A stretch of DNA of 64,000 nucleotides, from the NCBI RefSeq assembly GCF_052324685.1, contig NC_135214.1, positions 1,754,317-1,818,316 on the forward strand, in the 5' to 3' direction. The DNA comes from Brachyhypopomus gauderio. Lineage: Eukaryota; Chordata; Actinopteri; Gymnotiformes; Hypopomidae. The translations under genes were made by a program, and so were the position numbers. How positions within the stretch are numbered: the first letter of the stretch is position 1; each line of letters begins with the position of its first letter. Of this stretch, positions 48,101 to 54,657 are shown in pieces. Under the pieces are notes generated by a model. That model did not search any database, had not been told where the DNA came from, and saw nothing but the letters and a program-made list of their open reading frames with translations.

Positions 48101-50083
48101 TAATTGACTGAGGCAAAACGCCTGTTTTTGAATCACAAATCGTTTAAGTTTTGTGTTTTTGTTTCACTCAGTATATTTTTTTATAAGATGAAAAGCGAAC
48201 AATTGTGGTTAGACACCCAACACTCGCAACAAAAAATATAAAGTGGGATGCAAAATAATATTCTACATGAGTGTCCACCAACTGCTGTTTTAACTACAAT
48301 TCATCAGACTACAATACACAAAAGTGGGACTGAGGACTTGTTTAGTTTTAAAGTGCTACTTTTAAAGGTGTGGCATATGATGACCAACCATAATAACCAC
48401 ATCTGATGTGAGACTTGAAAAGAGACACAATGCAGCATATTCAAGTAAAAGCAGCTGGGCTGCTGTCCTTAATTTTCTTTACAGTAATCAAACATGCATT
48501 TCTTAGTGTGGGGTTGACTATGGGCAAGCCCTGGTGCACTGCCCACATTTAACCTGTAATGGCCAGAAGTGGGCTAATGGGCACGGGCCCAGAGTGGGCT
48601 AAACTATTTTGTGCCCTCATGAGGTTATCAGTGGGCAAGCCCAATGGTGCACTGCCCACATTTAACCTGTAATGGCCAGAAGTGGGCTAATGGGCACGGG
48701 CCCATAGTGGGCTAAACTATTTTGTGCCCTCATGAGGTTATCAGTGGGCAAGCCCAATGGTGCACTGCCCACATTTAACCTGTAATGGCCAGAAGTGGGC
48801 TAATGGGCACGGGCCCATAGTGGGCTAAACTATTTTGTGCCCTCATGAGGTTATCAGTGGGCAAGCCCAATGGTGCACTGCCCACATTTAACGGCCAGAA
48901 GTGGGCTAATGGGCACGGGCCCATAGTGGGCTAAACTATTTTGTGCCCTCATGAGGTTATCAGTGGGCAAGCCCAATGGTGCACTGCCCACATTTAACCT
49001 GTAATGGCCAGAAGTGGGCTAATGGGCACGGGCCCAGAGTGGGCTAAACTATTGTGTCCCATCATGAGGTTATCAGTGGGCAAGCCCTATCCCTCACTGC
49101 CCAAAGGAAACCCAAAATGGGCCCAAATGGGATTGTTTGCTGGGGTGTGTTTGGTCAATATTTTGTCAGATTATTATTTAATTTTCATTATTAGTATTGT
49201 TCATTAATAATAGTATTACTACTTAAATGTCATCAATTGTTCATTATAGTGAAGCAGTGTAGAGTTTAAGGGGTTTCTTCGTAATCTTTACTATTTACCT
49301 GAACAATTCTGTCCAGCTCAGCTGCTAGGTCTCTGAGGATACACCTGGAGTCCTCTATGGAGAAATCTGTTTGTTCATGCTTTTGAGGCTCATTTTGGAG
49401 AACTGGTACATTTGTGTCTTTCGGACTTAAAATCTGAACAGAAGCAAACAAGCAAAGTAAATTTTTGACAATGTTTTTAACACTTTTAAAATATATTATT
49501 TTTTCTTCGAAATTGAGCTTACTTTGAAAGGAAGACGTTTGAAAATCTTCGTAAGAATTTGATCCTTCAGCTAGAAGCAAGATAAAGGGGTTAGACATTA
49601 CACAGACATGTCTATGACAACACAATGTTCCAGTTAGAGATCACGGAACCGCCCCTACGTGTTTACATCTGTTCTTGTACTTGTGTCTGTGTCTGTGTGT
49701 GTGCATGGGTGTTCGTCTTCATCATGCGTTTCACTTGTTCCTTGTCTTGTTAATATGATGTGCTACAATTGTGTCTCGTTTGTATTAGTGTATTTAAGTG
49801 TGCGTCATGTCTAGGTCGACCCAAGGTCGTTGGGTCTACGTAGAAGGAGGCCATGACTGTGTGTACTGTGCTGCACTGTTGATATTGGTTGTGGTTTCTG
49901 CAACACAATACCTGTTAACCTTTAACACATTGTGCTTAAATATGATTTATTCTCCTTCTGAGTTTGTTACCTTCAAATGTGGTTTAACAAATGGCTGTGA
50001 ACAGCAGGCCCGTTCACTTCTCTGCTCTCTGGGTGGATTTACCAGACTTCCAAGACTGTGGTAAGCCCCAGTACTGCAGCTTT
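24123..50083 (-). CDS. B30.2/PRY-SPRY protein, copy 2 (10 exons seen; first exon not found)
   Basis: Exons on the minus strand: 50083-49971, 49570-49523, 49433-49299, 26058-25930, 25828-25682, 25468-25325, 25216-25165, 24991-24968, 24876-24850, 24631-24123. Each matches its copy 1 counterpart, keeps its borders and phase, and has no premature stop. One exon is 3 bp shorter (43 against 44 codons), one has a 21-bp expansion (KYAHMQH, 49 against 42 codons), and the last ends 18 bp earlier (FDTLETN). The sum with a 37-nt first exon would again be 1365 nt. The first exon and promoter of copy 1 have no match up to 64000; homology ends near 52947. The intron between 26058 and 49299 holds the 23-kb insertion, so the protein may be poorly made or not made, but the open frames argue that the copy is young or still constrained. 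Confidence 0.75.
26071..26700. repeat. Left subterminal tandem repeat (236-bp unit)
   Basis: The unit starting cccagcaaacatggcaacag at 26071 recurs at 26307 with few differences, and a decayed third copy follows to about 26700. The terminal inverted repeat is therefore itself duplicated at this end. Units are rich in gccca/gggc words, partly inverse to those at the right end. Confidence 0.85.
26701..27118. other. A/T-rich spacer
   Basis: Downstream of the DUF4806-like last exon on the minus strand; may hold its 3' UTR. Nothing else is visible. Confidence 0.4.
27119..27650 (-). CDS. DUF4806-like gene, last two exons
   Basis: Exon 27650-27530 is bounded by tttttttctag and GTGAGAAG. In the open frame it encodes [15 protein letters not shown] and [12 protein letters not shown], matching the 'L...LA....W.G...K..F..L.l..vi' region of DUF4806. 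The last exon (about 27275-27119) reads [20 protein letters not shown] and RRHTQNQV then stop, the usual 'E.AIK.WL..A.DR.GGR' end. The probable N-terminal exon lies at 40941-41129, beyond the integrase gene. Function of DUF4806 proteins is unknown; they are often multicopy and transposon-associated in fish, as I recall. Both exons are open. Confidence 0.6.
28069..28215 (+). repeat. acgtc-rich inverted arm, left
   Basis: Starts gaacgccgtttgggtcaaaa and is built of acgtctt/aagacgt and cgtgttaaca words, many self-complementary (acgtcttaagacgt). It is inversely repeated at 38626-38811 with about the same order of words. Confidence 0.8.
28216..30060 (-). pseudogene. piggyBac element remnant split by a LINE
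   Basis: Minus strand, upstream piece (30060-29740): [20 protein letters not shown], then [22 protein letters not shown] and [19 protein letters not shown], with two stops. Downstream piece (28765-28530): [20 protein letters not shown] and [13 protein letters not shown]. Together these follow the N-terminal order of piggyBac/PGBD transposases; the catalytic core is absent. ttaaccccttcagacc at 28329 looks like a piggyBac terminus on its TTAA site. The LINE at 28770-29740 sits exactly between the two pieces. Confidence 0.65.
28770..29740 (+). mobile_element. 5'-truncated LINE (L2/Rex-like), RT C-terminal part intact
   Basis: Open from the reverse-transcriptase catalytic box FSDDSAIVG through [69 protein letters not shown] to the usual C-terminus [17 protein letters not shown] (stop 29464). 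The 3' UTR ends aataaagtattctgattctg. Truncation begins immediately at the FxDD box. Related 5' parts are visible at 61995-64000. Confidence 0.85.
30061..30780. other. A/T-rich spacer
   Basis: No gene or identifiable repeat. The left end of the piggyBac element (toward higher coordinates) should be here but was not found. Confidence 0.35.
30840..31480 (-). mobile_element. LINE 3' end (Rex1/L2-like), minus strand
   Basis: The minus strand near 31445-31262 encodes the reverse-transcriptase C-terminus ([38 protein letters not shown]). A long UTR follows and ends near 30890 with a tgacaataaaaagccccttg-type tail. 5' truncated. It abuts the last exon of the integrase gene. Confidence 0.7.
32537..32563 (+). 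repeat. Poly-G tract
   Basis: About 20 G with one early interruption, in the intron between integrase exons 5 and 4. It may be unstable in assembly. Confidence 0.8.
34975..35330. repeat. G/T-rich minisatellite
   Basis: Diverged units of about 50 bp built on gtgtgtggtgtatatgtgtg and gggtatgagagatgta, within an integrase intron. The His/Thr/Tyr-rich minus frame across it is an artefact. Confidence 0.8.
35942..36666. mobile_element. 725-bp MITE, TIR AAGCCCTATCCGGACGGGAT
   Basis: Left end aagccctatccggacgggat (35942) and the exact inverse on the right (to 36666), with TA outside both (35940-35941, 36667-36668). Inside, gtcctc and cccgtccgga words recur near each end. No coding capacity. It lies in the intron between integrase exons 3 and 2. 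Confidence 0.8.
37372..37472. repeat. About 24-bp tandem repeats upstream of the integrase start
   Basis: Four to five units of acgtaaagcccatgtgacca-like sequence, 120-220 bases 5' of the integrase ATG at 37255. The position suggests subterminal or promoter-associated repeats; acgt is shared with the acgtc arms. Confidence 0.75.
37533..38618. mobile_element. hAT element, 1086 bp, TSD ATCTAAAC
   Basis: Starts TAGGGATGCACCGAAA and ends with the inverse cggtgcatcccta. The 8-bp flanks atctaaac are identical (37525-37532 and 38619-38626). Ends are rich in ccgaaaaccgaaa/ttcggccg words. No transposase remains. It contains a complete Harbinger MITE (38016-38372). Confidence 0.9.
38016..38372 (+). 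mobile_element. Complete Harbinger-type MITE, TSD TAA
   Basis: Starts agctgggcgtacactgtgcg and ends with the inverse cagtgtacgcccagct. taa flanks both ends (38013-38015, 38373-38375). Nested in the hAT element at 37533. It is in the opposite orientation to the copy at 16398-16724. Confidence 0.9.
38626..38811 (-). repeat. acgtc-rich inverted arm, right
   Basis: Reverse complement of 28069-28215 in word order, somewhat longer, ending ccaaatggcgttc. Beyond 38811 the similarity stops. It lies just upstream of the integrase gene start once the hAT insertion at 37533-38618 is discounted. Interval 28069-38811 may therefore mark the integrase-bearing unit. Confidence 0.8.
38812..39224. other. Spacer
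   Basis: Right of the acgtc arm; a donor-like exon end (aatcccaggtag) near 38950 is not interpretable. A 30-base segment (aaaagttg...accaattcacatgca) is repeated directly at 39068 and 39144. Confidence 0.35.
39225..39590 (-). pseudogene. RTE-type LINE fragment
   Basis: With a frame change the minus strand reads [20 protein letters not shown] and [16 protein letters not shown], preceded by [16 protein letters not shown]. The DCKV.PGE...QHR and K.R.P...WW/RL motifs belong to the endonuclease-RT linker of RTE/Rex3-type fish LINEs. Only this piece survives. Confidence 0.65.
39591..40600. other. Spacer without supported gene
   Basis: Contains a plus-strand exon-like segment near 39720-39840 (ends gatgctgtaagt) that I cannot translate into a known domain. 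Otherwise A/T-rich. Confidence 0.3.
40612..40652 (-). mobile_element. SINE 5' fragment
   Basis: The minus strand reads gggggcagtcagggccttgt and continues ggttagggaactgg, the 5' end of the tRNA-derived SINE seen whole at 9790-9986. The remainder is absent. Confidence 0.65.
40941..41129 (-). CDS. DUF4806-like gene, N-terminal exon
   Basis: Bounded on the minus strand by ccttgag and gtcagt. It reads [20 protein letters not shown], then [20 protein letters not shown] and [13 protein letters not shown]. The 'LPL...E.....LE..L' block is the start of DUF4806. The exon that should follow (short, ending in a Gly-Gly-type turn) was not found. If it belongs with 27119-27650, the gene spans about 14 kb and encloses the integrase gene and the nested mobile elements. 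Confidence 0.5.
41534..42456 (+). other. Possible exons of an unknown plus-strand gene
   Basis: Three segments have acceptor/donor-like borders: to 41607 (ctttg then gtaagt), 42139-42173 (ttttcag then gtgagt) and 42368-42456 (aatgcag then gtaagg). The last is open as [19 protein letters not shown]. Phases do not join uniquely and no family is recognised. They may be upstream exons of the PHD-finger gene. Confidence 0.22.
42480..43265 (+). mobile_element. 5'-truncated LINE, (TTGAT)n-type tail
   Basis: With frame changes it encodes the reverse-transcriptase C-terminus ([14 protein letters not shown], then [14 protein letters not shown] and [17 protein letters not shown]). The 3' UTR is the same as at 13185-14100 (gggccgcccaatggagg, gaggtttcttcc, aaagtgctatacaaata, ttgatttgat). 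Confidence 0.8.
43667..43963. mobile_element. hAT-type MITE, 297 bp
   Basis: Ends caggggtactcaact and agttgccgacccctg. The 8-bp flanks are gtctagtg and gtgtagtg (one mismatch). Contains tccggata/tccgcggtcc words near both ends. Non-coding. Confidence 0.8.
43972..45084. other. Spacer, possible 5' region of the PHD-finger gene
   Basis: A G/C-rich exon-like block at 44765-44853 is open as [17 protein letters not shown] and ends with the donor gtgagt. It may be an upstream exon. The rest is A/T-rich. Confidence 0.3.
45085..46685 (+). CDS. PHD-finger protein, 3' exons
   Basis: Exon 45361-45418 reads [19 protein letters not shown] and ends at gtaagc. Exon 46592-46685 (after gttccag) continues [16 protein letters not shown], then DYTCPACK and a stop. 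The joined piece has the eight ligands of a compact PHD finger: CxxC, CxxC, HxxC, CxxC, with the aromatic WYH before the His. An upstream open segment (45090-45200: [20 protein letters not shown]) follows an acceptor but its donor is uncertain. PHD fingers read histone tails; in a transposon one could guide insertion or chromatin tethering, which is inference. The C-terminal finger and stop are clear, followed by aataaa signals (46683, 46889). It lies between the candidate inner termini and may be element-encoded. Confidence 0.65.
45419..46591 (+). other. Intron of the PHD-finger gene with LINE-like scraps
   Basis: The 1.17-kb intron contains a pseudo-coding stretch around 45650-46400 (bits such as [11 protein letters not shown] and [18 protein letters not shown] phrases in changing frames) that looks like a very decayed LINE reverse-transcriptase C-terminus. 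Weak. Confidence 0.3.
46900..47860. other. Right interior of the candidate inner element
   Basis: After the PHD gene's polyadenylation signals. A minus-strand frame of 97 codons (47555-47262) shows no recognisable motif. From about 47690 the sequence turns into acgtc/gatgta words leading to the CCCAGACAGCAC inverse end at 47861. Confidence 0.35.
47865..48514. other. Spacer between the inner and outer right termini
   Basis: A/T-rich with no gene. Counterpart of 26701-27976 on the left if the two elements are nested. Confidence 0.35.
48515..49080. repeat. Right subterminal tandem repeat (113-bp unit, five copies)
   Basis: cagtgggcaagcccaatggt occurs at 48629, 48742, 48855 and 48961 (the last gap is 7 bases short, having lost ctgtaat), with a further start at 49073 and a diverged first unit before 48629. 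Words gggcacgggccc and agtgggcta echo the gggccc/gggc words of the left-end repeat. Immediately precedes the right terminal inverted repeat. Confidence 0.9.
49640..49870 (+). repeat. Old LTR-like repeat in the copy 2 intron
   Basis: Collinear with 2975-3240 in copy 1 (gcatgggtgttcgtcttcat, catgcgtttcac, gtgtatttaagtgtgcgtca), so it is orthologous to that pre-duplication insertion and not a separate event. Confidence 0.6.
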
Positions 50084-50134
50084 CTGGAGAAACGAAAATA
50101 ACATACATCAAAAGAGGCATGATGTGACCGATAT

Positions 50135-50410
50135 CAGGGTTGCCAACTCTCACGCATTGAGCGTGAGACACACACATTTGACCGTCTTCACACCCTCTCA
50201 CGCCACACATCCGATTTCTCACGCCGAAAAAAAATCTAGTTTATTTACCTCTGATCCACATCTATGATTCAATGAGTTACTACCACTGGCGATCGATCGC
50301 CATATAATACTTAATTTGTGTCCATTTTAAATTTAATTTACGTTCGCCACCCGCCACCCCCTCCAGGTTTAAATCTCACTCCAAGTGATCTTGAAAGGTT
50401 GGCAACCCTG
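50135..50410. mobile_element. MITE with CAGGGTTGCC termini, TSD CGATAT
   Basis: Begins CAGGGTTGCCAACTCTC and ends AGGTTGGCAACCCTG. cgatat is on both sides (50129-50134 and 50411-50416). Copy 1 lacks the MITE and has a single actgatgtg where copy 2 would read accgatatg after removal, confirming insertion after gene duplication. A truncated relative is at 14378-14640. Confidence 0.9.
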
Positions 50411-50586
50411 CGATATGTCTTCATTTTTGCTTTTACATGTATAGTCTTAATAGTTTCCCTGTCAGAAAACCCATCAAAGGCAAACAAAGGTGAAGGTATT
50501 TTGTTTTAAACCAGTGGATAACTTGGTTTGATCTTCACTGTTATGCAACAGGCCACATCCCAAAGTTACAAGAAACTAAACGTTAG

Positions 50587-50927
50587 TGTCACGGTCACAG
50601 CTCCGGACCCTTCCCTGTGGGCGTGCCGTTACGTTGTCTGCGTGTCGTTATGTCCATGTTTATACTTCCGTGGGCGTGGGTTGTTTGTGAACGTGTTCGT
50701 TTGTTACACCTGTGCCTTGTCTCGAGGTCACGTGGGTCTGTGTTATTCACCTATTTAATGTGCGTTAGCGCGGTGTCTTGTGCTCGTCTTTGTCTAAAGT
50801 TTCGTGCCTGTGTGAAAGGTGTATTTTTCTGTTCGCACTCCGCACGGAGCTTCGTGTTTGTGTTCAGCAATAAACGTTCTTCATTGCACAGTTCGACGTT
50901 CGTCGTGCCTCTCTACCGAGCGTCACA
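50587..50927 (+). repeat. 5' LTR of the young element
   Basis: Contains a TATA-like ctatttaatg near 50751 and an aataaa signal near 50869. Ends cgtcaca, followed by gaaagacgagccacc, where a primer-binding site would be expected; I could not match a tRNA. Confidence 0.9.
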
Positions 50928-50945
50928 GAAAGACGAGCCACCACT

Positions 50946-52348
50946 ATGCCAGGATACACGTCGGCACGCAAGAAGGGTAAGAAGAAGGCTAAGCGACGTC
51001 ACGCTTCTTCCCCTGCACGTCGCTCCGAGGTACCAGACCCGGAGCAGGAGATGCAGCAGGACCCCGTCTGTGCGTGCCTACTGCGCCAAGTTCAGGCGGC
51101 TGAGGACGAGGAGGAAGCGGAGTACTTCCGACTGGCCGCGAGAGGCACGGAGCTCCGCCCCTGGCATACCCTGCAGAAGGGACCTTCCCCCCCACGGACC
51201 TGGAGGAGACTGAACCGTTTATGGTGGGGGTAGGCGCATTTGCCCTCACTCCCCCCGAAGATGAGTTCGGGAGTGAGGACTCCGGAGAGGGGGAGAGTGA
51301 GGATGAGATCAGCTGCCCTTCCCTCACGTCTGCGGCTTCCCCGAGGTCGGACGAGGAGAGGGAGACCAGTCCCACGCCGTCGGTCTACTCCGCGCCGACC
51401 GTGTACTATGGCGAAGAGAAGGCAGACACCAGCCCTCCGCCGTCTGAGTGGTCGGAGTACACCGAGCACTCCGATGAAGAGGAGAAGGAGGTCACCAGCC
51501 CCCCTCCGTCGTGGTGCGCAGCCCCGTCAGAAGAGGGGGAGAGTCTCCGGTCGGCGAGTTCGCTCCTGACGGTGTACAAAGGGGGTGGGAGCGGACCGGA
51601 CAGTCCGCCCGCATCGGAGAGTGGGGACTCCGACGAGGAGGAGCCCATGGAACACTCACGGTGCGAGGACCCCACTCAGTCGATGGACTGGAGCGTAGCC
51701 GAGGAGGGAGAGTCGGCGATGGACACCACCCCCGATACCGGAGCCAGGGAAAGCCGGACTGGCACCGGCGGGGCCTCCTACGGGGGTCACCCGGAGTGGG
51801 GGAATGGGCGCCGGCAGGCTTATGGGGCGGCAAGCCCTTACGGCAAACCCGGTGGAGGGAGCCGCGGACCTGGGAGAACGGTTGCCGCGAGACCCACCGG
51901 TAGTGCTGCCTCCAAGCGGGCTACCAATCGCGCTGCACCTCGCGCGCCCGCCAGAGGGACTGCCCCCAAGCGGGCTACTGGTCGCGCTGCACCTCGCGCG
52001 CCCGCCAGAGGGACTGCCCCCAAGCGGGCTACTGGTCGCGCTACACCCAGCGCGTCCGCTGGCCATGCGGCATCTGGCGGTGAGCGGTCAGAAGAGGCGG
52101 GAGGAACACCGCCAGCTGCAGCGTCTCCAGCCCCCGGAGCTTTTGCGCCGCTACAGGCGTTGCCTCAGGCGGGAAGCCTAGCTCCGGGAATGAATGTCTG
52201 TGTTCCTATGTTTTTGTCTATCCCCTTGTGTCTCCCTAACTTCCTTTTCCCGTTTGTGCCTCTTGTGTTTCATGTTCCAGTGTGCGTGTTTGTGAACGTG
52301 CCATTGTTTAATGTTTTCTCCCCTGTCTTCCCAGGGAGGGTGTACTAG
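50946..52348 (+). CDS. Gag-like protein of the young LTR element, in two overlapping frames
   Basis: ORF A (50946-51233, 95 codons) starts MPGYTSARKKGKKKAKRRH and is basic. ORF B (51221-52348, 375 codons, frame -1 relative to A) is first acidic and Ser/Pro-rich (EDSGEGESEDE and repeated SPPPS motifs), then basic with a repeated RAAPRAPARGTAPKRATG unit, and ends hydrophobic. ORF B's frame is also open upstream across a run of seven C (51187-51193), so a -1 ribosomal shift at C CCC CCA, or a single-base indel in the run, would fuse the two into one protein of about 470 residues. No zinc knuckle or enzyme motif. Base composition is much more G/C-rich than the surroundings. Gag-like is assigned only from position. 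Confidence 0.55.
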
Positions 52349-52496
52349 AGCTGTTCGCGGCGGTTCCCGCCGTCGGGGGCGACTGCTCTCGGAGGCTCGT
52401 GATCCCGGCGGCTCCGGACCTGCCCGTCGGTGTTGGATCGGGGCATTCCAGCTGCGCGGGACGCTCCGGGAGTAGCGAGCCCCTGGCAGAGGGTTC

Positions 52497-52837
52497 TGTC
52501 ACGGTCACAGCTCCGGACCCTTCCCTGTGGGCGTGCCGTTACGTTGTCTGCGTGTCGTTATGTCCATGTTTATACTTCCGTGGGCGTGGGTTGTTTGTGA
52601 GCGTGTTCGTTTGTTACACCTGTGCCTTGTCTCGAGGTCACGTGGGTCTGTGTTATTCACCTATTTAATGTGCGTTAGTGCGGTGTCTTGTGCTCGTCTT
52701 TGTCTAAAGTTTCGTGCCTGTGTGAAAGGTGTATTTTTCTGTTCGCACTCCGCACGGAGCTTCGTGTTTGTGTTCAGCAATAAACGTTCTTCATTGCACA
52801 GTTCGACGTTCGTCGTGCCTCTCTACCGAGCGTCACA
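52497..52837 (+). repeat. 3' LTR of the young element
   Basis: Near-identical to the 5' LTR. Directly preceded by ggcagagggttc, a short purine-rich tract. Confidence 0.9.
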
Positions 52838-52842
52838 GTTAG

Positions 52843-52947
52843 GCTATGCTGCGCAACAGTAATAATTTTAGTTCCTTGTAACTTACAACAACTTGACCCT
52901 CATGCCACACTGGGTGATTATAGTTTAATCGTTTAAAACATGCTTGT
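52843..52947 (-). other. End of homology with B30.2 copy 1
   Basis: gctgcgcaacag, ttttagttccttgtaa and catgccacactgg match copy 1 at about 3620-3700. Beyond 52947 the match ends, before the part of copy 1 that carries the first exon and promoter. Confidence 0.7.
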
Positions 52948-54537
52948 TGGGTTCTTTAATAAAACAAAAAGAAGGACGAGACCGGGTTTTCCGTGGCTTC
53001 ACTTTACTCGCATGTAGTTCAACAACCAACAGCCTTCTACCGTGTCCATCCCTATCCGGCACGTAGGGCTACGCCCCCCTCTCCTAGCTGTCACTCCGGA
53101 TTCCCTCGTGTCTGTGTTTCTTGCCCGTTCATCCCGCCCTGCTCGTTTGTCTCTGATTTCCGAGAAGGGTAATGCTGCAGGTCGGAGCCCCGGTGGGTGT
53201 GGGTAAAGGGCGGAGCATGTATCAATCATTTTCGACTGCAACCAATCAGATACTAGACTTTCGTTGTCAATTGGCTTAATAAAAATTGATTGACAGCTAA
53301 CTCTGGCTGATAATTGGCTTAATAAAAATTGATTATCAGCCAGAGTTAGCTGTCAATCATTTTTTACTGCAGCCAATCATCGTAACAGATCTGCCAAAAG
53401 AAGGCGGAAACTGCACGGAGAAGCTCTTTAAACAGAAGTATATGCCGCTCTTACACAAAAGTAGCTGAATAAAAACATTAGAAGAGCCATGACTTTAGAC
53501 ATTTTTTAATCAAAGTTTAAAATACTTCTCACTTGTTATTCTGGAACGGCACTTTAATGTTTTTTTTCCTTTATTGCACATATTGCATCATTTGTACATC
53601 ATATAGATATGTGGCGAGTGTAAATTGTTAGCGGAGGGGAGATGTAAATGGACACAAATTAAGTATTATATCGCGATCGATCGAAGTATAAACGCCTCCG
53701 CCGAGCAGAGCGTTGAGGAGCGATTTCGATTGGAGGATCGTGCTCTATTTTTTATTATTAATTTTTTTGCTGATGCTGGTCCAGCGTGTCGCGTGCCAGT
53801 GATTATGCCTCGGCGTGCCAACGGTGGCCCGCGTACCATAGGTTGCCGACTCTTGCTTGCTGTAGAGCCTTTGAATATTAAAACCATTGTCGAAATTAAG
53901 TTCAGATGTGACCAGCAATGGAGCGCAAGTAAAAGAAGGACGCGATCACACAGTCTCATTGAAAATGTAGAAGTTAATGAATAAAGTGCAGCAACGCAAA
54001 ACCCGTGACATAATCTAAATAAAGTTTGAATACCAGCCTCCAGTGTTATGTAAATTGGCCGTGTGTCAGGTATGGGTGGTTGCTGCTTGTGTAGGTATTG
54101 TGGCGCCGGTGAAGAAGGAGACTCACTCAAGAAGCTCATCTTTGCAAGAAATACTCTTTATTGAACATCAAGAGTAATAACTGCTTTATTACTTTCTCTC
54201 TCTCAGGTGCTTTGGCGGCAGTCATGCCATATCACTGCACACATTTAACCTTGATGGTGATTTTTACTCTCCCCAACAAAACGTCCCCAAAGCATTCCCA
54301 CATTTCCATAAATGAACTAACACAAAGAATTGCCATGTTAAGGAACATTAACAAACGTAAATCTCCCACCCTGTACATTTCCCAGCATCCTCCACTAGTC
54401 GGTGGCGGAGCTCATAGGTCCATATTCCCAGCGCCGTCACAATATGAATGTATGGTAGTGCGTGATACTATATCCTGTTCAGCCATACCATTCATCAGGG
54501 GCGTTGCCTGGGTATGTAAAGATCCGGGGCTCAGCCC

Positions 54538-54540
<3 letters not shown>
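52948..54540. other. Intergenic repeat-derived sequence
   Basis: Contains the hairpin at 53287-53359. A segment at 53617-53690 inverse to the interior of the CAGGGTTGCC MITE (gtggcgagtg, ggacacaaattaagtattat, cgatcgatcg). Near 54500, a caggggcgttgcctgggtat end is repeated at 60547. The open frames of 119-157 codons here show no domain and overlap these repeats. Confidence 0.4.
53287..53359. repeat. Perfect hairpin, 28-bp arms
   Basis: Arm 53287-53314 begins tgattgacagctaactctgg and its exact reverse complement is 53332-53359, with a 17-base loop. The loop region aattggcttaataaaaattg is also a direct repeat of 53269 onward, and the outer tcaatcattt...ctgca block is repeated on both sides (53223, 53354). 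The structure looks like a foldback or an inverted duplication of one 130-bp unit. Confidence 0.9.

Positions 54541-54610
<70 letters not shown>
54541..54610. repeat. (TA)n microsatellite
   Basis: About 35 TA units. It immediately follows the caggggcgttgcc...cccaattata block that also precedes a short TA tract at 60590. Confidence 0.95.
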
Positions 54611-54614
<4 letters not shown>

Positions 54615-54657
54615 TGTAGCGACTACTACTCCTCGCAGCGAATTCCCTAACAGACAG

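Larger units (their letters stand above)
26071..49144. mobile_element. 23,074-bp composite transposon in the intron of B30.2 copy 2
   Basis: Left end CCCAGCAAACA (26071-26081); right end is its exact inverse TGTTTGCTGGG (49134-49144). GT lies directly outside on both sides (26069-26070 and 49145-49146). Removing the block and one GT leaves a 22-base junction that aligns without a gap to copy 1 near 2472-2493 (ggatc.. to ..tcaa.a). This is direct empty-site evidence. G/C-rich tandem repeats with gggccc and tgggc words lie just inside both ends. Inside are a five-exon rve integrase, DUF4806-like exons, a PHD-finger gene and several nested transposons. A 2-bp GT target site with CCCAG termini fits no superfamily I can name. 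No DNA polymerase B, capsid or helicase frame is seen, so it is not recognisably a Polinton. Confidence 0.8.
50587..52837 (+). mobile_element. Young LTR retroelement without pol, 2251 bp, TSD GTTAG
   Basis: Two 341-bp direct LTRs (50587-50927 and 52497-52837) beginning TGTCACGG and ending CGTCACA differ at only about two sites (gaacgtg/gagcgtg, ttagcg/ttagtg). gttag flanks both sides (50582-50586, 52838-52842). Copy 1 of the B30.2 region is empty at this place. The interior of about 1.57 kb has no protease, reverse transcriptase, RNase H or integrase, so it must rely on a related element for movement. The low LTR divergence points to recent insertion. Solo relatives: 5354-5694 and possibly 5958-6281. 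Confidence 0.9.

Noticed and set aside
48515..49080. CRISPR-like array
   Set aside because: The 113-bp units are head-to-tail without unique spacers, in eukaryotic DNA: a subterminal tandem repeat.
26071..49144. Polinton/Maverick or herpesvirus-fused piggyBac (Teratorn-like) identity
   Set aside because: No DNA polymerase B, ATPase, protease, capsid or herpesvirus-like gene is seen; ends are short and the target duplication is 2 bp, not 5-6 bp or TTAA. The piggyBac pieces inside are a separate degraded insertion.
53666..54139. 157-codon minus frame and its 119-codon plus-strand partner
   Set aside because: They overlap MITE-derived sequence and show no recognisable domain or supporting signals.
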